From Bacteroidota bacterium (GTDB lineage: Bacteria > Bacteroidota > Bacteroidia > Flavobacteriales > Weeksellaceae): DNA of 64,000 nucleotides. The stretch covers positions 43,339 through 107,338 of the forward strand of contig JAFAGO010000045.1 in NCBI GenBank assembly GCA_023422635.1. Direction: 5' to 3'. The notes under the pieces were generated by a model. It was not told where the DNA came from. It searched no databases and worked only from the letters and a program-made list of their open reading frames with translations. Made by a program: the position numbers and the translations under genes. This document shows positions 1-9,434 of this stretch, piece by piece. The number at the start of each line of letters is the position of its first letter. Within the stretch, counting starts at the first letter, position 1.

Positions 1-2412
1 CCCATCTATTAAGATTTGAACAATCATCATTTTCGCTTGAGGATTGTTGCCGATCTGACTTTTAACTGCCGTTAAAATTTTGGTAACATTTTCTGTGGCT
101 TTTAATTGATCGGAAGACATAATCCAATTATAACCTGCCTCCGCAGATTTACCAAGCTCCGGATTTTGAAATTTCACGAAAGGATAAAATGCAGCAACTT
201 GAGCAATTGCAGTCATTTGTTTTTCAATTTTATTATTCACAATCACTGGAAGCAAGGTATTTATTAAATCTTCCGAAGCATTGTCGAGATCAATATTTTG
301 AATTAAAGATGCTGCTTTTGACGGATCTAAAGCAATAATCCCAGAAATTGAAGCTCCTTTTACCGCATTGGAAACCGCGCCAACACCTTTCTCGTAAATA
401 TTTTGATACTTTGAATTTTTTGTTTTGGCTAATGCAGAAATAGCCGCTGCTTGAACCAAAGTTTTAGAATCATTCACCGCTAATTTTTCTACATCTGAAA
501 GCGCAATTTTCGCAACGTTTGCTTGAGTAAGATCAATTCCTGAAAGTGCCTTTTCGCGAACTCGGAAAAATGGATCTTTCAATGCAGCTGTTAACGTTTT
601 AATATCGAGATCGGTTTTACTTTCTGAACTTACAATATTGGTAATTGCTTTATATCTTCCATAAAAATCTTTTGTTCCCGAATACTGTAGAGTATTTTGC
701 TGTGGCGTTCTTGTTTCGGAAATCTCAGCCACAACTATACCATCGGGATTAATGTTCACCAAATCTGGACTTTTGGATGATGAAAACGTAAATGAATTTC
801 TTGTTTTAGCATCTACCCAAACTTTTTGTCTTGACGTTTTTCCGTTTTCAAAAACATCAATGGTTAGCGGAAATTGAAATAGTGGACTCTGACTTTGTGC
901 GATTGAAACGGCAACTTCTTTCTTCACCGGTTCGTAAGTATAGGTGTAGGAAATTTTTGGATTTCCGTTACTAAAATACCATTGATTAAAAAACCAATTT
1001 AAATCTTTTCCGCTTACTTTTTCGAATGACAAACGCAATTGATGAGCTTCAGCATTTCCATATTCATAGGTTTTCAAATAATCGTGCATTCCAGCAAAGA
1101 AGGCATCATCTCCAAGATAATTTCTTAGCATATTCAAAATTCCTCCACCTTTTTGATACGAAACCAAATCGAAAACATCTTCACGAGAAGCATAATTAAA
1201 ACGCACTAAATCTTTGTTGAAATCATCAGGATTGTGCAAATACTGATTTACATCTGTCATTAAATGATAATCCGCTTGATCTTTCCCATATTTATATTCA
1301 TTCCACAAATATTCAGAATAATTCGCAAAAGATTCATTTACAGTAAGATTGCTCCAACTTTCTGCAGTTACCAAATCGCCAAACCAATGGTGAAAAAGTT
1401 CGTGTGCAATAACATCTTCCCATCGATTTTCGTCGGCAAGATCTCCTGCTTTTTGATTGGCCATCTCTCCATGAAGCGTTGCCGTAGTATTTTCCATTGC
1501 GCCAGAAACATAATCTCGACCAACAATTTGGGCGTATTTTTGCCACGGATAATCGTAATTCAGCTTTTTAGAAAAGAACTCAATCATTTCCGGTGTATTT
1601 CCGAAAATTTGTTTGGCAAATGGTTCATATTCTTTCTCAACATAATAATCAACAGGAATATTTTTCCATTTGTCTTTTACAACGGCATAATCGCCAATCC
1701 CCATAAAAAATAGGTAAACAGAATGCCGTTTATCCATCACCCAATAATCCGTTCTTAAACCGTTACCTTCTTTTTTCTGCTCTTTTAAAACTCCATTCGA
1801 AAGGGTAACATACTGATCCGGAACCGTTATATACATTTCCTGAGTGGATTTTTGATTGGGCTTATCAATGGTTGGAAACCAAGCGGAAGAAGATTCCGTT
1901 TCGCCCTGCGTCCAAATTTGGGTAGGTTTATCGGGATCTTTTCCTTGTGCATTGATGAAATAAAGACCTTTAGCATCATTGATGGCGGCGCTCCCTTGCT
2001 GCTTCACTTCGTTTGGTCGTGCAGTATATTTAATGTAAACGGTATAGTCCTGATTTTTTTGATAGGTTTTGCCTAAATTGATTTTCAGAATATCGTTTTT
2101 ATAATCGTATTGTAACGGTTTTTTACTTCCTTGTTGATCCAAAGCAACTTCATGAATAAGCATCCCTTTCGCATTGAGAACCAAAGAGTCGGTAGGATAA
2201 AAAAATGGACGCGCAGTTAACCATTCTTCGCCATTCATTTGCTCTTTTTCGTAATCGAAATTTACTTTTAATTTGGTATGTTGAAGTTCTGTAGTCTTGG
2301 TATGAGTAGCGCGATACACGACATCTCTGCCAGAAACATCGGTTTGCGCAAAAGTGATATTAGAATGAAATAGTGCACCTAAAAACAGCGCTGCAAAGAG
2401 GAGTTTTTTCAT
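1..2412 (-). CDS. M1 family metallo-aminopeptidase (C-terminus outside window)
   Basis: The gene starts at ATG 2412 and runs off the left edge, so about 800 residues are visible. A signal peptide (MKKLLFAALFLGALFHSNITF, ending FAQ) suggests export to the periplasm. The M1 signatures are present: GAMEN for substrate binding, the zinc site HELFHHWFGD near residue 335, and the downstream glutamate in NESFANYSE. The family removes N-terminal amino acids from peptides, with zinc as catalyst. The N-terminal beta domain and catalytic domain are intact; the end of the HEAT-like C-terminal domain lies outside the window. It is transcribed away from the thyA group, 78 bases from the pentapeptide gene. 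Confidence 0.93.
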   Translation of the reverse strand, partial: MKKLLFAALFLGALFHSNITFAQTDVSGRDVVYRATHTKTTELQHTKLKVNFDYEKEQMNGEEWLTARPFFYPTDSLVLNAKGMLIHEVALDQQGSKKPLQYDYKNDILKINLGKTYQKNQDYTVYIKYTARPNEVKQQGSAAINDAKGLYFINAQGKDPDKPTQIWTQGETESSSAWFPTIDKPNQKSTQEMYITVPDQYVTLSNGVLKEQKKEGNGLRTDYWVMDKRHSVYLFFMGIGDYAVVKDKWKNIPVDYYVEKEYEPFAKQIFGNTPEMIEFFSKKLNYDYPWQKYAQIVGRDYVSGAMENTTATLHGEMANQKAGDLADENRWEDVIAHELFHHWFGDLVTAESWSNLTVNESFANYSEYLWNEYKYGKDQADYHLMTDVNQYLHNPDDFNKDLVRFNYASREDVFDLVSYQKGGGILNMLRNYLGDDAFFAGMHDYLKTYEYGNAEAHQLRLSFEKVSGKDLNWFFNQWYFSNGNPKISYTYTYEPVKKEVAVSIAQSQSPLFQFPLTIDVFENGKTSRQKVWVDAKTRNSFTFSSSKSPDLVNINPDGIVVAEISETRTPQQNTLQYSGTKDFYGRYKAITNIVSSESKTDLDIKTLTAALKDPFFRVREKALSGIDLTQANVAKIALSDVEKLAVNDSKTLVQAAAISALAKTKNSKYQNIYEKGVGAVSNAVKGASISGIIALDPSKAASLIQNIDLDNASEDLINTLLPVIVNNKIEKQMTAIAQVAAFYPFVKFQNPELGKSAEAGYNWIMSSDQLKATENVTKILTAVKSQIGNNPQAKMMIVQILIDG

Positions 2413-2490
2413 TATATAAAGTTTAAGATTGATAGAATAGATATTCTTCAATAGGTATGAATCGTAAAGAATTCGTTACAGACATGCAGT

Positions 2491-3051
2491 TTAAACCACA
2501 TCAATACCATATTTACCAAGCAAACCAGAAAGTCCTTGTACCGAAAATTTCGCGCCTTTAATTTTGTTTCTCTCAGGATCAATGTAAAAATAACGAGCAC
2601 TGCTGAAATCCGCCTTTTCGAGTTGGGTATTTTCGAAAATAGCGCCACTTAAATCGGAATCTTCAAAATCGGAACCAGAAAGATTGGCTTCAGAAAAATC
2701 CACTTCTAAGAGTCGACAATTTCTAAAAATAGTTGCTGGAATATCCAACTGATAAAAAACAGATTGATCCAATAGTGAACTTACAAATTCCAGCTTCAAG
2801 CCAAACGCATTAAGGTTTTCAAAATTGTTTCCAATCATTTTACAATCGGAAAACAGAATATTTCGAAGCGCCGTTTTGTTCCATTTCGATAACGAAAAAT
2901 CGCAGTTCAAAAAGGTACAACTGGAAAATTGATATTCCGAAAAATCAAACTCCGAAAACCTAAGATTTCGAAATGAACAGTTTTCATATTCAGCTTGTGC
3001 TAAAAATGAAACTCCATCAAAAATTTCATCTCTAAAAGTTCCTTTCATCAT
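2491..3051 (-). CDS. Pentapeptide-repeat protein
   Basis: This 186-aa protein is made largely of A(D/N)LXX-type pentapeptides, for example VDFSEANLSGSDFEDSDLSG, which fold as a right-handed quadrilateral beta-helix. There is no signal peptide, so it is probably cytosolic. The central break (LDQSVFYQLDIPATIF) and the C-terminal helix (GLSGLLGKYGIDVV) resemble the layout of Qnr/MfpA-type DNA mimics that protect gyrase. Gyrase protection is only a possibility here; pentapeptide proteins have many roles. The stop-to-start distance from thyA upstream is 8 bases, so the two are probably co-transcribed. Confidence 0.85.
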   Translation of the reverse strand: MMKGTFRDEIFDGVSFLAQAEYENCSFRNLRFSEFDFSEYQFSSCTFLNCDFSLSKWNKTALRNILFSDCKMIGNNFENLNAFGLKLEFVSSLLDQSVFYQLDIPATIFRNCRLLEVDFSEANLSGSDFEDSDLSGAIFENTQLEKADFSSARYFYIDPERNKIKGAKFSVQGLSGLLGKYGIDVV

Positions 3052-3059
3052 GATAAAAA

Positions 3060-3854
3060 TTAAATTGCCACTGGTGCTTTTATACCTGGATATGGATCGT
3101 AATTTTCGAGCGTAAAATCTTCAAATTTAAAATCGAAAATATCCTTAACTTCTGGATTTAATTTCATCGTTGGTAACGATTTAGGTTCCCTAGAAAGCTG
3201 TTTTTTTACTTGCTCGAAATGATTATTGTAAATGTGAACATCGCCAAAGGTATGTACAAAATCACCCGCTTCTAAACCCGTTACCTGCGCCACCATCATT
3301 AAAAGTAATGCATAGCTGGCGATATTGAACGGCACGCCAAGAAAAACATCGGCGCTGCGTTGGTAAAGCTGCAACGACAATTTTCCATCCGCGACGTAAA
3401 ATTGAAACATCGTATGGCAAGGCGCCAAAGCCATTTTGGGAATTTCGGCTGTATTCCACGCGGAAACAATAAGTCTTCTGGAATCTGGATTTTTCTTAAT
3501 TTGATCAATTACATCCGAAAACTGATCAATCACTTGATGATCCGCACCTTTCCAACTTCTCCATTGAGCACCATAAACAGGACCTAAATCTCCATTTTCA
3601 TCTGCCCATTCATCCCAAATAGAAACGCCATGATCGTTAAGATATTTAATATTCGTATCGCCTTTTAAAAACCAAAGCAACTCGTAAATAATTGATTTTA
3701 AATGTACTTTTTTAGTGGTTACCAAAGGAAAACCTTCCGATAAATTATAGCGAAGTTGATAGCCAAAAACGCTTCTGGTTCCCGTTCCTGTGCGGTCTTC
3801 TTTATCTGTTCCGTGATCTAAAATATGTTGGAGTAAGGTTTGGTAATTTTGCAT
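3060..3854 (-). CDS. thyA: Thymidylate synthase
   Basis: This 264-aa protein has the standard ThyA length. It converts dUMP to dTMP using methylene-tetrahydrofolate. The nucleophile loop ALAPCHTMFQFYV contains the catalytic cysteine. The folate and dUMP-binding stretches QLYQRSADVFLGVPFNIASY and the C-terminal PGIKAPVAI are conserved. It heads a likely operon with the pentapeptide gene. Ribonucleotide reductase genes lie about 2 kb away on the same strand, another part of dNTP supply. Confidence 0.98.
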   Translation of the reverse strand: MQNYQTLLQHILDHGTDKEDRTGTGTRSVFGYQLRYNLSEGFPLVTTKKVHLKSIIYELLWFLKGDTNIKYLNDHGVSIWDEWADENGDLGPVYGAQWRSWKGADHQVIDQFSDVIDQIKKNPDSRRLIVSAWNTAEIPKMALAPCHTMFQFYVADGKLSLQLYQRSADVFLGVPFNIASYALLLMMVAQVTGLEAGDFVHTFGDVHIYNNHFEQVKKQLSREPKSLPTMKLNPEVKDIFDFKFEDFTLENYDPYPGIKAPVAI

Positions 3855-3947
3855 ATTTTTTGGAGAAAAATTCTTTCAAATGTATAAAAATCTAAAGGAA
3901 ATAAGCTCGATTTTAATTGTATTTTAATAATCGATATTCGACAATGA

Positions 3948-4394
3948 TTACAAAATCGATAAAATCTTTTGCTGAATTCCATTGAGACTAAAATGTGTAT
4001 CAGCAGGTTTTGAGTTCATTGCTTGCGCCAAAGGCGATTCTGAAGAAATACAGAAAATTTTATTGCCATTAAAGTTAATTTCGCCGACAGAAACGGAAAT
4101 ATAAAAAACACCTTTATCCGTTTGCACCAAAGCTCCTTTCTCTGATTTTTCCGAAGGTTTTGAACTGATGGATTTCAAAGCGTTTTGTTGCTTGATCACT
4201 TCATTAAGTTGCGTTTGCAGATTGTTAATTTCCTGTTGAAGCATTTCCCGACCAGTTTCGTATTTATCTCCCATTGAAGATTTTGTATCGTTGTTTGAAG
4301 CACGAGTTTGCTCAATCAGATTTTCGAAATATTGAATTTTTTGGTTCAATTTTTCAAATAAATACAACTTCAGTTCTTCTTTTACAATCGTCAT
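3948..4394 (-). CDS. GreA/GreB C-terminal-like protein
   Basis: This 148-aa cytosolic protein has an N-terminal helical coiled coil (residues about 1-75, including SMGDKYETGREMLQQEINNL). A C-terminal beta domain follows, with the pattern KGALVQTDKGVFYISVSVGE and SPLAQAMNSKPADTHFSLNG. This matches the FKBP-like tail of GreA/GreB transcript-cleavage factors. Homologues in this phylum are often mislabelled 3-oxoacyl-ACP synthase. The acidic tip residues of true Gre factors are not evident, so cleavage activity cannot be assumed. It starts 4 bases after the stop of the secreted repeat protein, in one transcription unit. Confidence 0.75.
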   Translation of the reverse strand: MTIVKEELKLYLFEKLNQKIQYFENLIEQTRASNNDTKSSMGDKYETGREMLQQEINNLQTQLNEVIKQQNALKSISSKPSEKSEKGALVQTDKGVFYISVSVGEINFNGNKIFCISSESPLAQAMNSKPADTHFSLNGIQQKILSIL

Positions 4395-4398
4395 AAAA

Positions 4399-5031
4399 TT
4401 ATTCTACTATAATTTTCAGTTTTGGAGTTTTACCATTAATGGATTTAATCTTTCCCCGCTGTGCGCCACCAAAAATTTCATCCCAATATTGGATTTGTGT
4501 GTTCCCAATAAAGGTAAGCTGATTACTGCTTGCAGCGGTGAACATTTCGCCACCGTACTGAATTTTAATATCAGCAAAACTTTTCAATTTTCCATATTTA
4601 GCTGCATCGGTAAATTCATTATCATAATATAGAAAAGGAATCTCTCCAATTTTTCGAAGTTTACCATCTTTAAATGAAAACTGGTTTTGATAATACTCAA
4701 GATATATGTTTCCAATTTTGCTGGGTTTACCAGAAAAATCTTGGTTAAAATTGTCGTAATACTCCACTGAAGTGTTTCCTGTTTTTCGAATTTTCCCCGA
4801 AATATTCGCTGGTGCAAAATCATCATAATACTCGTAAGTGCCTTCAAAAACATCGGGAGAAAAAGAAATTAAATTTCCTTCATCATCAATTTTAAAATTG
4901 ATTTGATTGGCTTTTAATTCATAATACTTCAAATTTCCTTTCGCTGAAAGTACAGCGGTTAACAGAAAATTTTGAGCTTTTCCACCGAAGAAAATCAACA
5001 TGAAAAATAGGGTAAGTAATTTTATTTTCAT
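4399..5031 (-). CDS. Secreted protein with short beta repeats, unknown function
   Basis: I do not recognise this 210-aa protein. It has a signal peptide (MKIKLLTLFFMLIFFGGKAQ). After that come at least five degenerate repeats of about 25 residues of the form GK(I/L)RKxGNxxxEYYDNxF, for example GKIRKTGNTSVEYYDNFNQD and GKLRKIGEIPFLYYDNEF. The pattern suggests a small beta-solenoid or repeated hairpins, probably periplasmic or surface-exposed. Its ATG shares one base with the TAA stop of the DUF72 gene (TAATG), which points to translational coupling. No catalytic motif is visible. Confidence 0.75.
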   Translation of the reverse strand: MKIKLLTLFFMLIFFGGKAQNFLLTAVLSAKGNLKYYELKANQINFKIDDEGNLISFSPDVFEGTYEYYDDFAPANISGKIRKTGNTSVEYYDNFNQDFSGKPSKIGNIYLEYYQNQFSFKDGKLRKIGEIPFLYYDNEFTDAAKYGKLKSFADIKIQYGGEMFTAASSNQLTFIGNTQIQYWDEIFGGAQRGKIKSINGKTPKLKIIVE

Positions 5032-5918
5032 TAAAACAAACTAGGATTTTCAACCGCTAATTGAGGAATTTGAAGTTGAGTTCCCCATTGTTCATTCACA
5101 TTTTTGATAAAATGCGCTGAAAGCAATGGTGATGCTTTTTCAATATTTTGATGAACAAAGAAATATACATTTTCCAAACCTTCCTTCTTCCATTCTGTTA
5201 ACCGTTCCAACCAATCATCCAACCTTTGATAATCGCTCTCGTGGTTTGCGCCCACATATCGAATAAAAGCCGTTGGTGTGGTTAATCGCATGTGCAACAT
5301 ATCGCGCCTTCCCGCTGTATCTACAATAATATTGGCAATGTTGTATTGGGTAAAAAGTTCGCAAGTTTTGTTAAAAATAGCTTCATCGCTAAACCATTCT
5401 GAATTTCGAAGTTCTATGGCTAAAGGTATTTCTTGAGGCCAATCGTGAACAAATTTTTCTAGACGATCGAAATCTTTTGGCTTGAAATTGTCGTGCAATT
5501 GAAGAAAAACCATTCCTAATTTTTGTCCAAAATTTTGCACGGACATAACATATTGCGTAACAACGTCGGTAATCTCCTTCAGTCTTCGGAAATGCGAAAC
5601 GGTATTGGTAATTTTCGGAAAGAATTTAAAATCTTCTGGCGTTTTCTCTGCCCAAGTTGTTACCTGCTCCGGACTTGGCATTCCATAAAAAGTTGCATTT
5701 AATTCAATTGAATTAAATTGAGTAGCATAATAGGTGAGTTCATCCTTGGTTCCACGCGGATAAAATCCTTTCAAATCGGTTTTATTCCATTTTGCGCAAC
5801 CTACTTCAAAATTTTAAAGTCCATTTTTATTTTGATTGAGAATGTTTTTAGTTTGGGGATGATCCTGTGGCAACGTAAAATCAACGTTTGAAGGATCATC
5901 AACTTGTCCGAATTTCAT
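5031..5918 (-). pseudogene. DUF72 family protein interrupted by an in-frame stop
   Basis: The natural start is ATG 5918 (MKFGQVDDPSNVDFTLPQDH). The frame stays open except for one TAA at 5814-5816, between NKNG-L and NFEVGCAKWNK. Full length would be 295 residues, normal for DUF72, a TIM-barrel family of uncertain activity. The core after the stop is intact and conserved in style (FYPRGTKDEL, ATFYGMPSPEQVTTWAEKTP, AIELRNSEWF). A CAA-to-TAA nonsense change is the simplest reading. A shorter protein from the TTG at 5774 would lack the first conserved strand (FEVGCAKW). A sequencing error is also possible. Confidence 0.7.
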
Positions 5919-5984
5919 AAAGTTTTCAGATTTAAGATTAAGCTTTTAAAGGTAGCAAAAATAAGGCAATCGGAATTTCTAAAA

Positions 5985-6012
5985 AGAAAAAACCGCAGAA
6001 AAATCTGCGGCT
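5985..6012 (-). terminator. Rho-independent terminator after nrdA
   Basis: The stem is CCGCAG/CTGCGG (5993-5998 with 6005-6010) around a short A/T loop. It is followed, in the nrdA direction, by a run of six T. It lies 35 bases past the nrdA stop. Confidence 0.85.
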
Positions 6013-6045
6013 ATAGCAATGAGTGATCAATTATTCAATATAGAA

Positions 6046-7701
6046 TTAAGCTTCACAAGATGAGCACGTTACGAAATTAACCATTAATTCTTTCGATACC
6101 GACGAACTTCTTTGGTAGTACAATGTTTTAACTCCTTTTTTCCATGCTTCGATGTACAGATAATTAACATCTTTCACGGGCATTGTCGCCGGAATTTGAA
6201 GATTGAGCGATTGTGCTTGATCAATATATTGTTGTCTTTGTGCAGCTTGCGAAATAATTTCCATTGGCGAAATTTCTCGGAAGGTTTTAAAAACTGCTTT
6301 TTCATCTTCCGACAATTCTTTAATGTGTTGCACAGAACCGTGATTCAGCATAATCGTTCTCCAAGTTTCCTCATTATCCAACCCTTTTTCTTGAAGCAAT
6401 TTTGCGAGGTATTTATTTTTACGCATAAAATTTCCTTTGGCCAAACCTGCTTTATAGTAATTGGATGCATAGGGTTCAATTCCTGGAGAAGTTTGCCCTA
6501 AAATTGCAGAACTGGAAGTGGTTGGCGCAATCGCCATTACGGTAGTATTTCGTAAACCGTACCCTTTTAACATTTCTGGTTCACCATAAATATTTGCCAA
6601 TTCTTTTGATGCAATTTCGGCTTGTTCTTTAATATGCCTAAAAGCTCGAGCGTTAAATTGAGTGGCCTCGAAACTTTCAAAAGGAATCATGTTTTTCTGA
6701 AGGTAAGAGTGATATCCTAAAACGCCCAAACCTAAAGCGCGGTGGCGCATTGCAAAATTTCTTGCACCTTGCAAGTAGTAATTTCCTTCTGTTTTTTCAA
6801 TAAATTCGGAAAGAACGGCATCCAGAAAATAGATGGCTAACTGAACAGCATTGGTATCTTTCCATTCATCAAAAAGCTCAAGATTCATGGAAGAAAGACA
6901 GCAGATAAAAGATTCATCTTTTGTAGAAGGCAGCATAATTTCCGAGCAAAGATTACTTGCATTTACAGGCAATCCTGCATCTTTATATACTTGTGGTTTA
7001 TTGCGGTTTACATTATCGGTAAAAAAAATATACGGAAGTCCCTTTTGCTGACGACTTTCTAAAACCTTCGCCCAAATTTTACGTTTTTCCATATCGCCAT
7101 CAATCATGTCTTGCATCCAATAATCGGGCACACAAACACCTGTAAATAGATTTTGAATAGGATTTCCGATATCTTTAATTTTCAAAAATTCTTCAATATC
7201 GCCATGATCGATGTCCAGATAAGCCGCAAACGCGCCGCGACGAACACCACCTTGGGAAACAACATCCATTGAGGTATCAAACAATTTCATAAAAGAAACG
7301 GCTCCGGAAGATTTTCCGTTGTCGGTAACAGCAGTACCTCTGTGGCGCAACTCACCGAAATAGCCCGATGTACCGCCACCAATTTTGGTTTGCATAATTA
7401 CTTCGCCCATTTTATGGGTAATCCCTTCAATACTATCAGGAATATGAACGTTGAAGCAAGAAATTGGCAACCCTCTTTGGGTTCCCATATTGGCCCAAAC
7501 TGGAGAGGAAAAACTAATCCATCCTTTTACAATCATTTCTTTAAATGCTGTTTGCAACTCTGGTTTGTACAGTCGTTTCGCAGCAGCGGTTGTAATTCTA
7601 TCGATGGCACCCTCTACGGTTTCACCTTTTAAAAGATAACCTCTATTGAGCATTTGCTCGGATTCTTCATTTAGCCACCATATATTTAGTTTTTCTTCCA
7701 T
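6046..7701 (-). CDS. nrdA: Ribonucleoside-diphosphate reductase, large (alpha) subunit
   Basis: This catalytic subunit of class I ribonucleotide reductase reduces NDPs to dNDPs. At 551 aa it is a short form. The first residues (MEEKLNIWWLNEESEQMLNR) go straight into the R1 N-terminal domain, so there is no ATP-cone for overall activity control. The active-site region ASNLCSEIMLPS, the SCFNVHIPDS cysteine segment, and the C-terminal redox pair CSSC (ending CSSCEA) are all present. It is co-directional with nrdB, but a 333-base gap carrying a palindromic repeat separates them. Confidence 0.96.
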   Translation of the reverse strand: MEEKLNIWWLNEESEQMLNRGYLLKGETVEGAIDRITTAAAKRLYKPELQTAFKEMIVKGWISFSSPVWANMGTQRGLPISCFNVHIPDSIEGITHKMGEVIMQTKIGGGTSGYFGELRHRGTAVTDNGKSSGAVSFMKLFDTSMDVVSQGGVRRGAFAAYLDIDHGDIEEFLKIKDIGNPIQNLFTGVCVPDYWMQDMIDGDMEKRKIWAKVLESRQQKGLPYIFFTDNVNRNKPQVYKDAGLPVNASNLCSEIMLPSTKDESFICCLSSMNLELFDEWKDTNAVQLAIYFLDAVLSEFIEKTEGNYYLQGARNFAMRHRALGLGVLGYHSYLQKNMIPFESFEATQFNARAFRHIKEQAEIASKELANIYGEPEMLKGYGLRNTTVMAIAPTTSSSAILGQTSPGIEPYASNYYKAGLAKGNFMRKNKYLAKLLQEKGLDNEETWRTIMLNHGSVQHIKELSEDEKAVFKTFREISPMEIISQAAQRQQYIDQAQSLNLQIPATMPVKDVNYLYIEAWKKGVKTLYYQRSSSVSKELMVNFVTCSSCEA

Positions 7702-7766
7702 AATTTATTTTTTGTGAGGTTATTTTTTTTGTGAAGCACTTCATTTTTTGCTTCGTTTGAAGTTGT

Positions 7767-7872
7767 AGTCCCGCTTTACGCTGTATCTTTTTTGTGATTC
7801 GAAACAGGTTCTTATCATCACTTCGAAATTTACTGCGAAATCACAAAAAAGGATGTCGCTACAATCGGGGCT
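7767..7872. repeat. Intergenic palindromic repeat, copy A (nrdB-nrdA gap)
   Basis: This fills much of the 333-base gap between the two nrd genes (7702-8034). Read on the minus strand it has a left module (ATTGTAGCGACATCC) and a right module (GATACAGCGTAAAGCGGGAC). Between them is a variable stem with perfect 12-bp arms, TTTTTTGTGATT (7788-7799) and its complement (839-850 in the 7 kb block). The same layout recurs at 61751-61850 and 63556-63655. No gene is seen in the rest of the gap. Confidence 0.65.
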
Positions 7873-8034
7873 ATTATTACGTTTGGATTCTCGTTTGATC
7901 TTTCTACTAAAAACATTCCTTTAAAAGATGGGAACATTTTTGCAGTTCATCAAAGAAAATTGAACACCAAATTTCTACAAATGTACTTTTCGACGCTCGC
8001 TTCGCTCGCGCCAAAACCACATTTTCTTTCCGTC

Positions 8035-9009
8035 TTAAAAAAGATCGTTTGCGGTAATACTTTTGTCGTGTTTGGTATAATCTACCGGTCTTTTTGCAAA
8101 GAAATCATCAAGGGAATTGGCAAATACTTCTTCTTCAAACCATACCATTGGTCGGTATTGTTCTGCAGTTACATCGTATCGGGTTTGCATATTAATTTTT
8201 TTCAAGCTATCATCTACTCTATATTTCATAAAGTTGATGAGATTTTCTTTAGAAACATGATCAATTTCGCCCATTTCGAAAATCCAATCTAAGATTTCGC
8301 TTTCTTTCTGAATGGATTCATCTACCAAGGTATAAATATCTTCGATGTCGCTATCGGTAAGCAAATCAGGTTGTTCTTCACGAATTTTATTAATCAAATA
8401 AATTCCGCCATTAGCATGTATTTGCTCATCAACGGAAGTCCAACCAATAATATTGGAAACATTTTTCATAAATCCTTTAAACCTTGTAAACGAAAGGATA
8501 ATGGCAAATTGGGAAAATAGCGATACGTTTTCCACCAAAATACTAAAGAGCAAAAGAGAAGATACATACTCTTTTGGCGTGGTGGAATTGGCGTGTTTCA
8601 ACACGTTGCTTAAAAATTCTATTCTCCCTTTTACGGCAGGAACTTCAATTACGTTATTGAATTCTTCATTATACCCCAACACTTCTAATAGGCGGGAATA
8701 TGCTTCGGAGTGACGGAATTCGCATTCTGCGAAAGTAGCGCCTAAACCGTTCAATTCTGGTTTTGGAAGATGATGATAAAGATTCCCCCAAAATGTTTTT
8801 ACGTTCACTTCGATTTGAGCGATAGCCAAAAGCGCATTCTTCACCGCATTTTTTTCGTGCGGCTGCAATTGGGAATGAAAATCTTGTACATCTGCAGTAA
8901 AATCTACTTCAGAATGTACCCAATACGCCTTATTAATTGCTTCTGTAAACTGCAATACTTCTGGATATTCAAAAGGTTTATAGCTCAGTCTTTTATCGAA
9001 GATCCCCAT
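8035..9009 (-). CDS. nrdB: Ribonucleoside-diphosphate reductase, small (beta) subunit
   Basis: This 324-aa ferritin-like radical-generating subunit partners NrdA. The metal-ligand pattern is visible: IEVNVK, then ECEFRHSEAYSRLL (ExxH plus the tyrosine four residues after the His that would carry the radical), LVENVSLFSQF, and DEQIHANGG (ExxH). The radical Tyr is kept, so a class Ia-type tyrosyl radical is likely. The protein starts MGIFDKRLSYKPF with no ATP-cone, unlike some flavobacterial NrdB proteins that carry one at the N-terminus. The C-terminal tail ends KSITANDLF, expected to dock on NrdA. Confidence 0.95.
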   Translation of the reverse strand: MGIFDKRLSYKPFEYPEVLQFTEAINKAYWVHSEVDFTADVQDFHSQLQPHEKNAVKNALLAIAQIEVNVKTFWGNLYHHLPKPELNGLGATFAECEFRHSEAYSRLLEVLGYNEEFNNVIEVPAVKGRIEFLSNVLKHANSTTPKEYVSSLLLFSILVENVSLFSQFAIILSFTRFKGFMKNVSNIIGWTSVDEQIHANGGIYLINKIREEQPDLLTDSDIEDIYTLVDESIQKESEILDWIFEMGEIDHVSKENLINFMKYRVDDSLKKINMQTRYDVTAEQYRPMVWFEEEVFANSLDDFFAKRPVDYTKHDKSITANDLF

Positions 9010-9434
9010 AGTCTTAAATTCTTTTTTCGTTTAAAATTATTCAATGTAGGAAAAGTAAACACATTAAGTAAATAACTGATTTTCAATATTTAATAAACAC
9101 AAACTCCCACGATTTGATGTTCTTTTTTACCGTCCTCAGACGAAAAACAAAAATAGAAAATGAGGCTCAATTTTGAAAGGTTGAAATATTAAATCTCTGT
9201 ATTCTAGCACCAAAAGTTTTCCACAATCACACAGACCCTGCAGTATCAAAGTATTTGCAAATATTTCTTAAAAATGATCGCATTTTTATCGAGCTTAAAC
9301 TTAAACAAATTAACTTATATCATTAATTTTTAATTGTTTAAATTTAAACAAGCTTTAATAAAACTTTAAAATCCATCTTTGTAACAAAACGAAAAAACAA
9401 TGTACTTATAATACACAAAACGCTTCCAAAATCT
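9010..9434. promoter_or_regulatory. Divergent regulatory region between nrdB and exporter operon
   Basis: These 425 bases hold no gene. A TATTTTTG box on the minus strand (9149-9156) fits the Bacteroidota -7 consensus TAnnTTTG, with TTC 19 bases upstream (9176-9178), and could drive nrdB. On the exporter side there is an 18-bp perfect palindrome, TTGTTTAAATTTAAACAA (9334-9351), about 84 bases before the ATPase start. It is a possible operator. The AT richness makes both calls tentative. Confidence 0.4.

Noticed and set aside
2491..3051. Quinolone-resistance Qnr gene
   Set aside because: The repeat fold is shared by many pentapeptide proteins and the loops specific to Qnr are not evident, so only the general family is claimed.
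3948..4394. 3-oxoacyl-ACP synthase
   Set aside because: This label is often copied to the family, but the sequence has a GreA-like tail and no thiolase-fold motifs.
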